Assembly: GCA_963667815.1 (NCBI GenBank)
Contig: OY764021.1
DNA from: Saccharicrinis sp963667815
Lineage (GTDB): Bacteria > Bacteroidota > Bacteroidia > Bacteroidales > Marinilabiliaceae
DNA: 64,000 nt
Strand: one strand, 5' to 3'
Positions 36,550-46,100 of the stretch are shown here, one piece after another. The translations under genes and the position numbers were made by a program. Under the pieces are notes generated by a model. The model did no database searches, was not told the origin of the DNA, and saw only the letters and a list, made by a program, of their open reading frames with translations. Positions within the stretch are counted from its first letter, which is position 1, and each line of letters starts with the position of its first letter.

Positions 36550-37086
36550 ATGAAAACAAAGACAGTAGCAAGAATCAAAGACGTTAGCATCATGCTTATT
36601 GATGATGCAGAAAAATTAGTCCCCATTAAACCAATATGTCAAGCTTTAGAAGTTAATTACTCAAGCCAGTTAGAAAAAATAAAGAGTGATGAAATATTGG
36701 GTTCAACTGTACCGCTCAGGGGTATAGTTGCTGCCGATGGAAAAGAACGAGAAATGGCTTGTATTCCTTTTAAGCTTGTATTCGGTTGGCTATTTACAAT
36801 TAATCCCAAGAATGTCAAGGCTGAGGCTAAAGAACAAATCATTAAGTATAGGCTGGAATGCTACAATGCTCTTTTCAATTATTTCACCGACCAGGGAGAG
36901 TTTTTAGAGCAAAAGCAAAAGGCTTTGGAAAAGCAGTTAGAAGAAGTGGAACGAATACGAAATGATTATAGCGACCAAAAGAAACTGCTCAATGACGCAA
37001 GAAAGACACTTAACGATATAAAGGAGTTGACTTTTGAAGAATGGCAAATGAATAAACGACAATTATCAATAGACTTTCCAAACTAA
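36550..37086 (+). CDS. P22-type phage antirepressor N-terminal domain protein
   Basis: 178 residues. PIKPICQALEVNYSSQLEKIKSDE and the PFKLVFGWLFTINPKNVKAEAKE segment are the P22_AR_N/Bro-like domain; the C terminus is a coiled coil (about 120-160). Antirepressors inactivate phage repressors during induction. Directly upstream of a primase, so part of the lytic/replication control of the element (inference). Confidence 0.85.
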   Translation: MKTKTVARIKDVSIMLIDDAEKLVPIKPICQALEVNYSSQLEKIKSDEILGSTVPLRGIVAADGKEREMACIPFKLVFGWLFTINPKNVKAEAKEQIIKYRLECYNALFNYFTDQGEFLEQKQKALEKQLEEVERIRNDYSDQKKLLNDARKTLNDIKELTFEEWQMNKRQLSIDFPN

Positions 37087-37091
37087 AACAC

Positions 37092-37382
37092 ATGATAGCA
37101 TTAGCACCGAATACGGTATCGAAGTTATTTTATTTCGACAACCGCATAAAGAGTTTCTATGAAAAAAACGGCTACTCAAACATTCCTTTTGATGGCAATA
37201 AAATTCAAAAAATGATTGAAGATTCACAGTTGGAGCTGAATGCTCTCTTTTACAAAATTTGGGGTTCAGACATGGGCTACCACCTGTTAGATAAGTTTTA
37301 CGATTTCAGGGGTAACGTTTATGAGTTCTTTATGAGCCTTGACACCAACAACCGTGAGTTATTGACAGGAAAAGACTGGTAG
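37092..37382 (+). CDS. Small protein of unknown function
   Basis: 96 residues, acidic and aromatic (SKLFYFDNRIKSFYEKNGY, YHLLDKFYDFRGNVYEFF). It starts 5 bp after the antirepressor stop and ends 3 bp before the primase start, so it is part of one operon. No motif recognised. Confidence 0.65.
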   Translation: MIALAPNTVSKLFYFDNRIKSFYEKNGYSNIPFDGNKIQKMIEDSQLELNALFYKIWGSDMGYHLLDKFYDFRGNVYEFFMSLDTNNRELLTGKDW

Positions 37383-37385
37383 CCG

Positions 37386-40300
37386 ATGGATGCAAAAAGG
37401 GTCATAGAGCAAATCAATGATGAAGTATACGAGGTTGTCTCCAATTTTGTCACACTAAAGAAAGCAGGGATTAATTACAAAGCTTGTTGTCCGTTTCATA
37501 ATGAGAAAACCGCTTCGTTCAGCGTTAACCCGGCTAAAGGTATTTTCAAATGTTTTGGGTGTGATAAGGGCGGTAATGCCATTGAGTTTATAAAGGAGCA
37601 TGAAAACGTTGATTTTAAAGAAGCCGTTGAAATTGGCGCAAAACTTCTGAACCTCAATTTTGAATGGAAGAAAAGCTCCAATTGGGATGAAGCCAAATTC
37701 AAACATGAAGAAAGCCTGAAAATTGCTTGTAGTATTATAGAGAAGTTCTTTTTGGAACAGGTTAATAACAAAGAAGCTCAACAGTACATCAAGCAGCGTA
37801 ACATGGCTATTCCTGAAAACGGCAGCTTCAATATTGGTTATGCTCCAACGGATAATGCTCTACTGGCCCATGCAAGAGAAAAAGGATTAAAAACGGAGAT
37901 ACTTGAAGAAATTGGCGTACTTAAAAGCAATGACAAAGGTGTTTATGACTTTTTTAGAAACCGATTGATATTTCCTGTTTCCAACTCACGAGGTCAGACC
38001 ATTGCATTTGCAGGGCGTGATTTGAATGAAAGCCCAAAGGTTAAGTATTTGAATACACTTGAAAGCAGCATCTACATCAAAGGCAATGAGCTGTATGCTT
38101 TAAATGTGGCTCGCTTTGCCATTAAAAACAATGACAGAGCATATATAGTTGAAGGTTATTCCGATGTGCTTCGGATGCACGATATAGATGTGGTAAACAC
38201 AGTTGCCACTTGCGGAACTGCACTCACCAATGCACAGGCAAAGCTTCTGAAAAAATATACCAACAAGGCTACTCTTATTTACGATGGAGATAGTGCCGGG
38301 CGGAATGCCATGTGCCGAAATGCTGAAATCCTGATAAAGAACCAATTTCATGTTTCGGTATTGGTACTTCCCGAAAAACAAGACCCTGATTCCCTTTTTA
38401 CCGACAACAAAACGTTTCTTCAGTACGATGAACAACAGGAGGATTACATCATCTACAAAACGGCTGAATATGCTGACCGTTTTGCAAATGACCCTGTAAA
38501 GAAATCGGAAGTAATAAAACGTATGGCTTCCTTGATATGCTGCTATGATAAAACTAATCAGGAGGTTTATCTTGACTTTGTTTCAGAACAGATAAAACCT
38601 AAAAAAGCATGGCAGGATGCTTTAAAGGAAAACAGCCAGCCAACCGAAAAGAAGGTCAAGAAAAAGGAAAATATCAGCGATATTATCAAGCTGAAAAAGG
38701 AACAACAGGAAAACCTTCTGACAAATCAGTTTTACGAAGAAGATGGGGCTTATTGGACGGTTGAAGGAAAGAACCCGAAGCAAATATCCAACTTTACTTT
38801 TGAAGCCTTATTTTGTGTATTCCATAAAGACCCACAAGGCAGAACCGACCTGAAATACGTCTTGCGCCTGATGAGCCAATACGGAAGAAAACGCCTGGCT
38901 ATTATTTCATCCGATGATTTTTGTACCCCTGCATCTTTCAAGAAACAAGTACATCGCCGTCATGGATTCTTTTGGTACGGGAATGATAGCCAGCTCGACA
39001 ATATTAAAAACGTAAAACTGCTTGGAATACCCGAAGCCAAAGAGTTAGAGCGTGTAGGTTACAATGAGGAAAACCGCTTTTGGGTTTTTGCAAACGGCTT
39101 GTACTACACTAAAAACTTTCATCCAATTGATGAATACGGAATCACTACGCACGCTACACAAATAAACAACATGGATGAATTTGAAAACATTCCTCCTGAA
39201 AGTCAGATACGAATTAACGATACCTTTCATGTACTCAACACCACCGCAGAGTTTATCGGTAAGTACGGAAAAGATAAGCTAAAGGAGAATATAAAACAGA
39301 GCCAGGTTCATTTGTTGCATTTCTTCTATCTGCCCTATGGTAAAGCTCTTAAAATTGGCAGTTCCGATGGAGGTAATCCATTCAAAGAAAACTCAAAGTA
39401 TGTGAAGCCGATAAAAGGCAGCAATTGGAACTTTGGAGAATGGGCAACATCAATGAGTAGTGTTTATCCCGGTAATGCAGAATTGTTGATTGCTTATTAT
39501 ATCGCCACCGTTTTTAGTGACCTTATCTACAAAGCGAATTTTGGGTATTTCCCTTTATTATTTCTATTCGGAAAACGACAATCAGGTAAGAGTACCGCAG
39601 CCCGAAGCATCATGTATATGTTTGGTAAGCCACCAATGGAAGACGGCATAAACCTTGCATCGGGAAGTACAAGTACAGGTATGCAGCGTAGTATGGATTC
39701 TACGACCAACCATCCGTTTTGGGGCAATGAGTACAAGAATAGCATTCACAAGAATACCATCGAGGCGTTAAAAGGTATTGCCGACCGCAATGGTAAATTG
39801 ACAGGTGTAAAATCAGGCGGTAATGAAACACGCATTGCAAAGCCCAGGGGGTCGGGTATAATTAGTGGTCAGGATTTACCTACACAAGACCCTGCTTTGT
39901 GCAGTCGTAGTTTGTTGGGCGAATTTGATGATACCAACCGGGGGAACTATTCCGATTTAAAATCATTTAAAGCAGCCGAGGAAAGTTTACAGTTTACCAA
40001 TATTACTTGCTCAGTATTTGATTTTCGGTACTTAGTTGAAGAACATTACTCAAAAGAGGAACCGGGTGTTAGTTCAGAGGTCATGGATGAACTAACCAGT
40101 GAGTACGGCAATGTTGACCGAAGAACGGTACTCAATATCTCATCGGTGCTTACGCCAATGAAAATTCTAATGGAGCATTCCGATTTAGAATTTCCATTCA
40201 ATTACAAAACAGCAAAACAGGCTTTAATCCGCTCAGCAAAACTTACCATATCTGTACAACACCAAAGCGATGAAGTTGAGCAATATTTTCATGTGCTGCA

Positions 40301-40607
40301 ATCATTGGTTAACTTGTACAAACTTACTGAGGATGTACATTACAAGATTGTTGTTGGAGAAAACAACAGCAAACAACTTTACCTGAGAGTTGGCTCAATA
40401 CATGGTTTATACAGAGAACAGGCTCGCAAAGAAGGATTAACTACGCTTGACCAGGCGGTTGTTGGTGAGTACCTGAAGAAACACCGCTCATTTATCGAAC
40501 ACCGCAGGAAAAATGTATTGTTTGGCAAAAGCCGGACAAGTGCCTACATACTGAATTATGACATGCTCAAAGACCAGGGCATAGAATTGGAAAGGATAAC
40601 CTTATAA
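37386..40607 (+). CDS. CHC2 zinc-finger/Toprim primase with C-terminal P-loop ATPase
   Basis: 1073 residues, a primase-helicase-type replication protein. N-terminal CHC2 zinc finger: CCPFHNEKTASFSV...FKCFGC (about 34-60). DnaG-type core, then Toprim: YIVEGYSDVLRMHD (Glu), TCGTALT and LIYDGDSAGRNA with the DxD (about 255-320). After a linker (about 420-500) comes a long uncharacterised region, then a P-loop GKRQSGKSTAARSIMYMFG at about residue 735 with RNPFWGNE-like downstream residues, resembling phage/plasmid primase-associated helicases. Self-contained initiation of lagging-strand or origin synthesis is likely. It is the main replication gene of the element. Confidence 0.85.
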   Translation: MDAKRVIEQINDEVYEVVSNFVTLKKAGINYKACCPFHNEKTASFSVNPAKGIFKCFGCDKGGNAIEFIKEHENVDFKEAVEIGAKLLNLNFEWKKSSNWDEAKFKHEESLKIACSIIEKFFLEQVNNKEAQQYIKQRNMAIPENGSFNIGYAPTDNALLAHAREKGLKTEILEEIGVLKSNDKGVYDFFRNRLIFPVSNSRGQTIAFAGRDLNESPKVKYLNTLESSIYIKGNELYALNVARFAIKNNDRAYIVEGYSDVLRMHDIDVVNTVATCGTALTNAQAKLLKKYTNKATLIYDGDSAGRNAMCRNAEILIKNQFHVSVLVLPEKQDPDSLFTDNKTFLQYDEQQEDYIIYKTAEYADRFANDPVKKSEVIKRMASLICCYDKTNQEVYLDFVSEQIKPKKAWQDALKENSQPTEKKVKKKENISDIIKLKKEQQENLLTNQFYEEDGAYWTVEGKNPKQISNFTFEALFCVFHKDPQGRTDLKYVLRLMSQYGRKRLAIISSDDFCTPASFKKQVHRRHGFFWYGNDSQLDNIKNVKLLGIPEAKELERVGYNEENRFWVFANGLYYTKNFHPIDEYGITTHATQINNMDEFENIPPESQIRINDTFHVLNTTAEFIGKYGKDKLKENIKQSQVHLLHFFYLPYGKALKIGSSDGGNPFKENSKYVKPIKGSNWNFGEWATSMSSVYPGNAELLIAYYIATVFSDLIYKANFGYFPLLFLFGKRQSGKSTAARSIMYMFGKPPMEDGINLASGSTSTGMQRSMDSTTNHPFWGNEYKNSIHKNTIEALKGIADRNGKLTGVKSGGNETRIAKPRGSGIISGQDLPTQDPALCSRSLLGEFDDTNRGNYSDLKSFKAAEESLQFTNITCSVFDFRYLVEEHYSKEEPGVSSEVMDELTSEYGNVDRRTVLNISSVLTPMKILMEHSDLEFPFNYKTAKQALIRSAKLTISVQHQSDEVEQYFHVLQSLVNLYKLTEDVHYKIVVGENNSKQLYLRVGSIHGLYREQARKEGLTTLDQAVVGEYLKKHRSFIEHRRKNVLFGKSRTSAYILNYDMLKDQGIELERITL

Positions 40608-40740
40608 AATACAAAACTATGCAGTTTTACTTTAGCAATGGTATTAAAGCAAAAACCGTCCTCATTTCCTCAGTCTCTATGAGGATAGATATTAATAGAT
40701 TGATATTTAATACTATATATTCTTTTACTCTAAAAATAAG

Positions 40741-40840
40741 TGAGGACGGGTGAGGGATGAATGAGGGATAAATGAGGGACGAGTGAGGGAAAAACGGCTC
40801 TCGTCCCTCACCTGTCCTCATTGTCCTCATTTTATTTTGC
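40741..40840. repeat. Iteron-like GTGAGGGA direct repeats with inverted copies
   Basis: A 10-bp unit close to RTGAGGGAYR is repeated four times in tandem (40750-40790), preceded by a related TGAGGACGGG, then followed by inverse forms CGTCCCTCAC, CTGTCCTCAT, TGTCCTCATT. Tandem 10-bp repeats beside an initiator or primase gene are typical of iteron origins, but they could also be operator sites. Confidence 0.6.
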
Positions 40841-40924
40841 TGATAATAAGATATATAGATAAAAAGTGAGGGATGAGGACGGTTTTATAAAAATACCATA
40901 GGTCACAGAAAAGAAAAAATAATT

Positions 40925-40956
40925 AACCCGGTATCAGTTTTGGTATCGGGTTTTTT
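40925..40956 (+). terminator. Hairpin terminator
   Basis: AACCCGGTATCA, loop GTTT, TGGTATCGGGTT followed by TTTT. It most likely ends the transcript of the primase operon. Confidence 0.8.
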
Positions 40957-41085
40957 ATTGCCTTATTTTTCCATTTATTGCCTTTTGAATATTACTTTTG
41001 TATAAATTTTAACAGTAAAACTGAATATTTGATATAAACAAAAAAGAAAGCGAACATATAATCTTAAAATATTAAGACTTAATCT

Positions 41086-41217
41086 CTTGTAACTAAAAAT
41101 CGCCAAATTTTAATATCGCAATGAGAGTAGGTACGGGCGTGGCCTGTGCTGCTTTGCGATTGGGTGTTTGGCGATACCTTAGTTACGAGTGGTTTCAGTG
41201 CCACGCTTCTTTTTAAC
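41086..41217. ncRNA. Structured non-coding element (RNA or replication hairpin)
   Basis: Three nested stems: CTTGTAACTAA (41086-41096) with 41179-41189; ATCGCCAAA (41099-41107) with TTTGGCGAT (41167-41175), perfect; ATCGCAA (41115-41121) with TTGCGAT (41154-41160), perfect. The loop has GGGCGTGGCC. A GTGG...CCAC hairpin followed by a T-run (about 41190-41214) may end a transcript. It is either a small RNA or a DNA hairpin used in replication; orientation uncertain. Confidence 0.55.
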
Positions 41218-41227
41218 ACAATTCAGA

Positions 41228-41536
41228 ATGAAAGATTTATATGTTTGGTTACAAAGTGAGGTAAATGAATCGCTTGAATTATTGGATAACGAAATCATAA
41301 AAGATGGAGCTGATGAAATTGTTTTTTCGACAAGTAAGGAGTTCCTGAAAAAAAGCAAAGATGTATTGAGTAAAATGGTTGACTTATTATCTGAATACGA
41401 TTTGGATATAATGAAGCTGATAAATTTGATTGCCAAACTAAAGACCGAGGGTAATGATGCCGATGAAGACGCCATCGTTCAATCTATGATTCTGAAAATG
41501 TTGGAAACAAGCTCCCTGGAAACCATATCTCGCTAA
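41228..41536 (+). CDS. Small acidic helical protein of unknown function
   Basis: 102 residues from the ATG at 41228. The longer frame upstream runs through the hairpin element and is rejected. Predicted almost wholly helical (VWLQSEVNESLELLDNEIIKDG). No motif or membrane segment. Not recognised. Confidence 0.55.
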   Translation: MKDLYVWLQSEVNESLELLDNEIIKDGADEIVFSTSKEFLKKSKDVLSKMVDLLSEYDLDIMKLINLIAKLKTEGNDADEDAIVQSMILKMLETSSLETISR

Positions 41537-41586
41537 ATTTTCCTATCTTTATATAGCTAATTGTCAAGGGTATAATGTTTTAAATT

Positions 41587-42048
41587 ATGCCCAATATATA
41601 TTCCAATTCATTAAAAATGAGCCTCCTATCGGGGCTTTTCGTGTTTATAGCCTTTTGTGGTTTTACTATTTATTGCTTTATTCTTTGTTTTATTCTCTGC
41701 AATACGCTGGTATTATGGTGGTATTCACATAGTATTACCTACTTTTTTCAAAAGCAGTCTTTCTTTTCATCAAAATATCTCAAAACAGCATTCAAAATAC
41801 CTCATACATCTGCAAGTTGGTATCAATTTTTTAGAAGCTTGATAAACCACATAAAAAGGTCTCTATATTTTTCCCAACATTCAAAAAAGCCTTTAAAATA
41901 TGGTCATAAAGTCCTCAAAAGCAGTCTGCATAAGCTAAAAAGTATTCAAAAGACCTCAAAAGCCGTTGAGATATACTCTGCAAGGCTGCTATTCTCAATG
42001 TTTCAGTTGCGTTATCGCTCATTTTTTAACCCAAATCCAACGCTATGA
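41587..42048 (+). CDS. Doubtful protein with N-terminal hydrophobic segment
   Basis: Open frame of 153 codons. The beginning overlaps a terminator-like hairpin (AGCCTCC TATC GGGGCT, then TTTT) and the nucleotide sequence is rich in repeated TCAAAAGC/TCAAAATAC words, which argues against coding. In favour: a hydrophobic stretch (residues 12-45) and a stop overlapping the next start (ATGA). Low confidence. Confidence 0.3.
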   Translation: MPNIYSNSLKMSLLSGLFVFIAFCGFTIYCFILCFILCNTLVLWWYSHSITYFFQKQSFFSSKYLKTAFKIPHTSASWYQFFRSLINHIKRSLYFSQHSKKPLKYGHKVLKSSLHKLKSIQKTSKAVEIYSARLLFSMFQLRYRSFFNPNPTL

Positions 42049-42278
42049 TAATACGCAGAACCATATTAAAGCAGGATTTGGTGAAGAAACTTTACCCGGA
42101 TAGTATTTCTATTAAGTCAGCTATGCAGCAGCTCCGAAACGAAATTGACATTTGCCCGGCACTCAAGCAACGGATTGAACAGGCAGGAAATACAAAACGC
42201 CATTATTACACTAAACAACAGCTCCTTTTAATCCTGGAACATTTTTGTATTACACTTGAAGAATTTGAACAGCTATGA
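42045..42278 (+). CDS. DUF4248-like small protein
   Basis: 77 residues. LKQDLVKKLYPDSISIKSAM-like start and the YYTKQQLLLILEHFC end match the pattern of DUF4248, a small Bacteroidota helix-turn-helix-like family of unknown function. Overlaps the next gene by four bases (ATGA), so translation is coupled. Confidence 0.6.
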   Translation: MIIRRTILKQDLVKKLYPDSISIKSAMQQLRNEIDICPALKQRIEQAGNTKRHYYTKQQLLLILEHFCITLEEFEQL

Positions 42279-42625
42279 ACTATTTCTTAGGCATAACCGA
42301 TATTGAACAAGCCAAACTACGTTACCGAAAATTAGCAAAGCAACTACACCCCGATGCCGGAGGAACTGCCATTGAATTCCAAAAAATGCGCAATGAATAC
42401 CAATCATTGCTTCTAAAGCTCCAGCAAAGTGGCTCTACTTCTAATCCACCAAAACACGTATCTCTTGAAAAAGAGTTATTCAGCGAATTAGGTCAGATTG
42501 CCAAAGTCCTGATAAAAAAACAAGTACCTCAGAATTATTTAAAACAAAAAATCCAATCAACTCAATCTCCACTAAAGAAAAGTTTGTTCGGAAATTTGGT
42601 CGATTTATTGGATAGCCTTAAATAA
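42275..42625 (+). CDS. DnaJ-type J-domain protein
   Basis: 116 residues. NYFLGITDIEQAKLRYRKLAKQLHPD with the HPD tripeptide is a J domain, which stimulates DnaK-type chaperones. The usual Gly/Phe and zinc regions are missing; the C-terminal half is a short Lys-rich helical tail. J-domain proteins in phages and plasmids often assist replication initiation, which fits the nearby primase (inference). Confidence 0.75.
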   Translation: MNYFLGITDIEQAKLRYRKLAKQLHPDAGGTAIEFQKMRNEYQSLLLKLQQSGSTSNPPKHVSLEKELFSELGQIAKVLIKKQVPQNYLKQKIQSTQSPLKKSLFGNLVDLLDSLK

Positions 42626-42737
42626 ACCTCATATTATTTATTATTGCCTTTTGTGACTATTTAGTGTGATATTTTTTTAATTTTGACACTATTTGACGCA
42701 ATGTTTAAGTTTATTTGGCACACTTTGTCTTAATTAA

Positions 42738-43154
42738 ATGGAAAAGCTTAAAGATTATATAGAATCTCATAATAGAAACAGAATTGTTTTTCATCAGAAC
42801 GAAATTTCTGATATAAAACCAATTGATATTGGGAATCTTATTTCTTCTGAAATTCAATCATTATTAGGAGACAGAAGGTTTTCTATGAAAGCAAAATTGA
42901 AAATTGAAAATGTACTTTCAACAAATATAAACAAGCATTCAAACTATGGTGACATCCTTGCAATATCGAACTTAGGAATTTTATTTGAACCTGATTTAAA
43001 GATTGATATTGTAAATATTTTGGATAAGTTCTCAATTGGCAATACTCTGTTTGTCAAGTGGGATGGTGAAATTAACAGCAATGAGCTTTTCTTTCTATCT
43101 AAGCAAAATGGAATAAAACTAGAATTAAAAAATATTAGCTACATAGTAATATGA
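42738..43154 (+). CDS. brxF: BREX-3 BrxF-like protein
   Basis: 138 residues, first gene of the BREX-like operon. The middle and end (ISNLGILFEPDLKIDIVNILDKFS, TLFVKWDGEINSNELFF) follow the C-terminal pattern of BrxF, and its position directly before brxC is that of brxF in type 3 systems. An obvious N-terminal Walker A motif is not visible, unlike described BrxF P-loop proteins, so it may be a degenerate form. Stop overlaps the brxC start (ATGA). Confidence 0.6.
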   Translation: MEKLKDYIESHNRNRIVFHQNEISDIKPIDIGNLISSEIQSLLGDRRFSMKAKLKIENVLSTNINKHSNYGDILAISNLGILFEPDLKIDIVNILDKFSIGNTLFVKWDGEINSNELFFLSKQNGIKLELKNISYIVI

Positions 43155-46100
43155 AATATAACGAACTAATCAATTTTGAACCAATAACTGAGGTCGTTAA
43201 GTTTAGTGAAACTTACAAATCAGACTATCAAAAAAATCTGGTTAAGACCTTTGTTTTCTCTGAAACATTTAAGAAAGTTCTTATCCCTTTAATGGTAAGA
43301 AATTTAGATTTTAACACGGAAGGAGAAACCTTTGGACTTCAAGTAGTCGGTAACTACGGTACTGGTAAGTCCCACTTAATGTCGTTAGTTTCTTTAATTG
43401 CTGAACAAACAGAGCTAATAGAACTAGTTAAGGATGATGCACCTAAAAAGGAGTTAGAAAAGATAGCAGGGAAATTCAAAGTTTTACGTTTTGAGCTAGG
43501 AGGTACTGAAAGTCTTTGGGATTTTGTAACCTTCAAAATCGAAACCTATTTCGATGAAGTTGGAATTGATTTTTCTTTCGATGGTCACGGAGCTTTAACT
43601 TATGCCGATAAGCTCAAGCTTATGATGGCAGAATTTGAAGAAAAATTCCCAGACAAGGGATTTTTAGTCGTGATTGATGAAATGTTAGCTTACCTGAAAG
43701 GACGAAGTACTCCAGACAAACTCAATCAGGATTTGCAGGTTCTTCAAGCATTAGGACAAGCATGTGATTCTTCTAAGTTTAAGTTCATTTTTGGAGTTCA
43801 GGAGATGATTTATCATTCGCCAGAGTTTCAGTTTGCTGCTGATATGCTGCAAAAAGTAAACGACAGGTATAAGGATATAATGATTACTAAAGAAGATGTT
43901 GCGTATATTGTAAAGAATCGTCTTCTTAGCAAAAACGAACACCAAAAACAAAAAATCAAAGACCACTTAGATAGCTTTTTAAAGCTGTTTACAGATATGC
44001 ACGGTAGAACACAAGATTATGTAGAGCTATTTCCTGTTCACCCAACATATTTCGAGAATTTTGAACGTATTAGAATTGGTAAAAGTCAACGTGAAATACT
44101 TAAAACTTTATCTAACCAATTTAAGGGCATCCTTGATTTAGATATACCAATTGACAATCCGGGACTTTTAACCTATGATAGATATTGGGAGGATATTCAA
44201 AAAAGCCAGGACTTAATGGCTATTCCTGATGTTAGAAAAGTAAAAGAGGTAACTGAAACAATTAATGATAAAGTTGATAGTTACTTCACCGGAGTTCGTG
44301 CTAGTAAAAAGGATATTGCAAGGCGTATTACAAATGCTTGTGCAATAAAGATTTTGCAGCATGAATTGAATAAGCAAAACGGAACAAATACCGAACACTT
44401 AGTTGATGACCTATGTTTGACTGATAAATTAGCTGATGACAGGGATTTCCTTATTGATATTATGGATTCCACTTCTCAACAAATTATCACAGCAACATCA
44501 GGTCAGTATTTTGATAAAGATGCTGAGAATGGAGAATACCATTTACGAATTGAAGGTGGTATCAATTTTGACCAAAAGATTAAAGATTACGCAGCTACTA
44601 TGGCTGATTCTCAAAAGGATGAGTTTTTCTTCAAGTTTTTAGAGATTAACTTGCCTTTAGACCATGATACTTATCGAACAGGTTTTAGAATTTGGGAGCA
44701 TTCAATTGATTGGAAATCGCATAAAACCTATCGTGATGGTTATATTTTCTTTGGCAATCCCAATGAGAAATCAACAACTCACCCAAGGCAACATTTTTAC
44801 ATGTACTTCATGCCTATCTTCGATGATTCAAAGAAAAAGAGAAACCATGAAGAAGATGAAGTATATTTTATAATGGATGACCTTTCTGATGAGTTTAAAA
44901 GTGCAGTTACCTTATATGGTGCAGCTTTGGCATTGGAAGTAAGAGCTGATTCTTCTCAGAAAGCAATATACCGTCAGAAAATTGACGAACTGAATAAAAA
45001 AGCACGTGCCTTATTCGACCAGGAATATGTGCAAATCACAAAAGTTGATTACAAAGGCAAAGAGCTTCCGTTAAATGGTTACCCATTACCCGGAGCTGGT
45101 TTTACGAAAGAACAGATTTTTTCAGATGTCGCTTCTGCTGTATTTGAACAATGGTTTAGTGAAGAAAGACCAAACTATCCAAAGTTTACCCAATTAAATG
45201 CTCCGGTATCAAAAGATAATTTTCAAAGATTAGTAAAACAAGCCTTAACTAAAATCGCTACTCCCGAACAATCAAACCGTGATGGTGAAGGTATCTTATC
45301 AGGATTGGGCTTATGGGTTCCGGGTATGTTAGACTATTCACATTCACCTTATGCAAAGAGTATTCTCAAATTATTAAAGGATAAAGGTGACGGTAAGGTT
45401 CTGAATAAAGAGGACATTATCGAGTATATTGACAAAAGTGAAAATCTGTGGCTTTCTAAAGACTTTAAGATTGAAGCAGAGCTTGAGTTTGCTGTTTTAG
45501 GAACTCTTGCTGCTTTGGGAGAGCTAGAGATTGTTTTAAATTCCGGTATGTCAATAAATTCTACAAACCTGAATGAACTTAAAGAGGTTAGCAGAGAAGA
45601 TTTTTATTCGTTTACCCATGTAAAACCACCTAAAGGAATTAATGAAGCTGCCTTAAAGGCTATGTTTGTAGGTCTTTTAGGTAGAGATTTAAGTAAGCAA
45701 TTAAAAGACCCTGCAACTTACACTAGTTTGGTTAGTGCTGCTGGTGATTGGGCAAAACGAGCTGTTAGCCTATTGAGTAAAATTCAAGGTGGATTAATCG
45801 TTAAAGGAATTGAAATTATTTCTGAATCCGACAGCATAAACTATCGCACCAAACTCACAGGTTTTTCAGGTTTTTGTGATAAACTAGCAAATTATACATC
45901 CGAAGCTAAGATTAAAAACTTCCAATACAGCATTGAGGATATTAATAAAACATTGGAAGCAAAACCACTTATTGAAAAGGTTGAAAAGCAATTAGAAGAA
46001 ATCTTACAGTTTAACGAAGATATTTCCTATTTACAGCAAGCTCGACAGTACATTACTGATGAATCGTTTAAAAGTAAAATTACTGATACAATTAACCAAT

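Larger units (their letters stand above)
40608..41085. other. Non-coding replication/regulatory region after the primase
   Basis: About 480 bp without a gene. It holds AAACCGTCCTCAT near 40653 and its inverse ATGAGGACGGTTT near 40872, which enclose the iteron-like repeats, and a terminator hairpin at 40925-40952. Confidence 0.6.

Noticed and set aside
41189..41227. Upstream extension of the 102-residue protein
   Set aside because: The extension runs into the GTGG/CCAC hairpin with T-run, so the ATG at 41228 is preferred.
41740..42000. TCAAAAGC-type words as second iteron set
   Set aside because: Spacing is irregular and copies are divergent, so it cannot be distinguished from composition bias.
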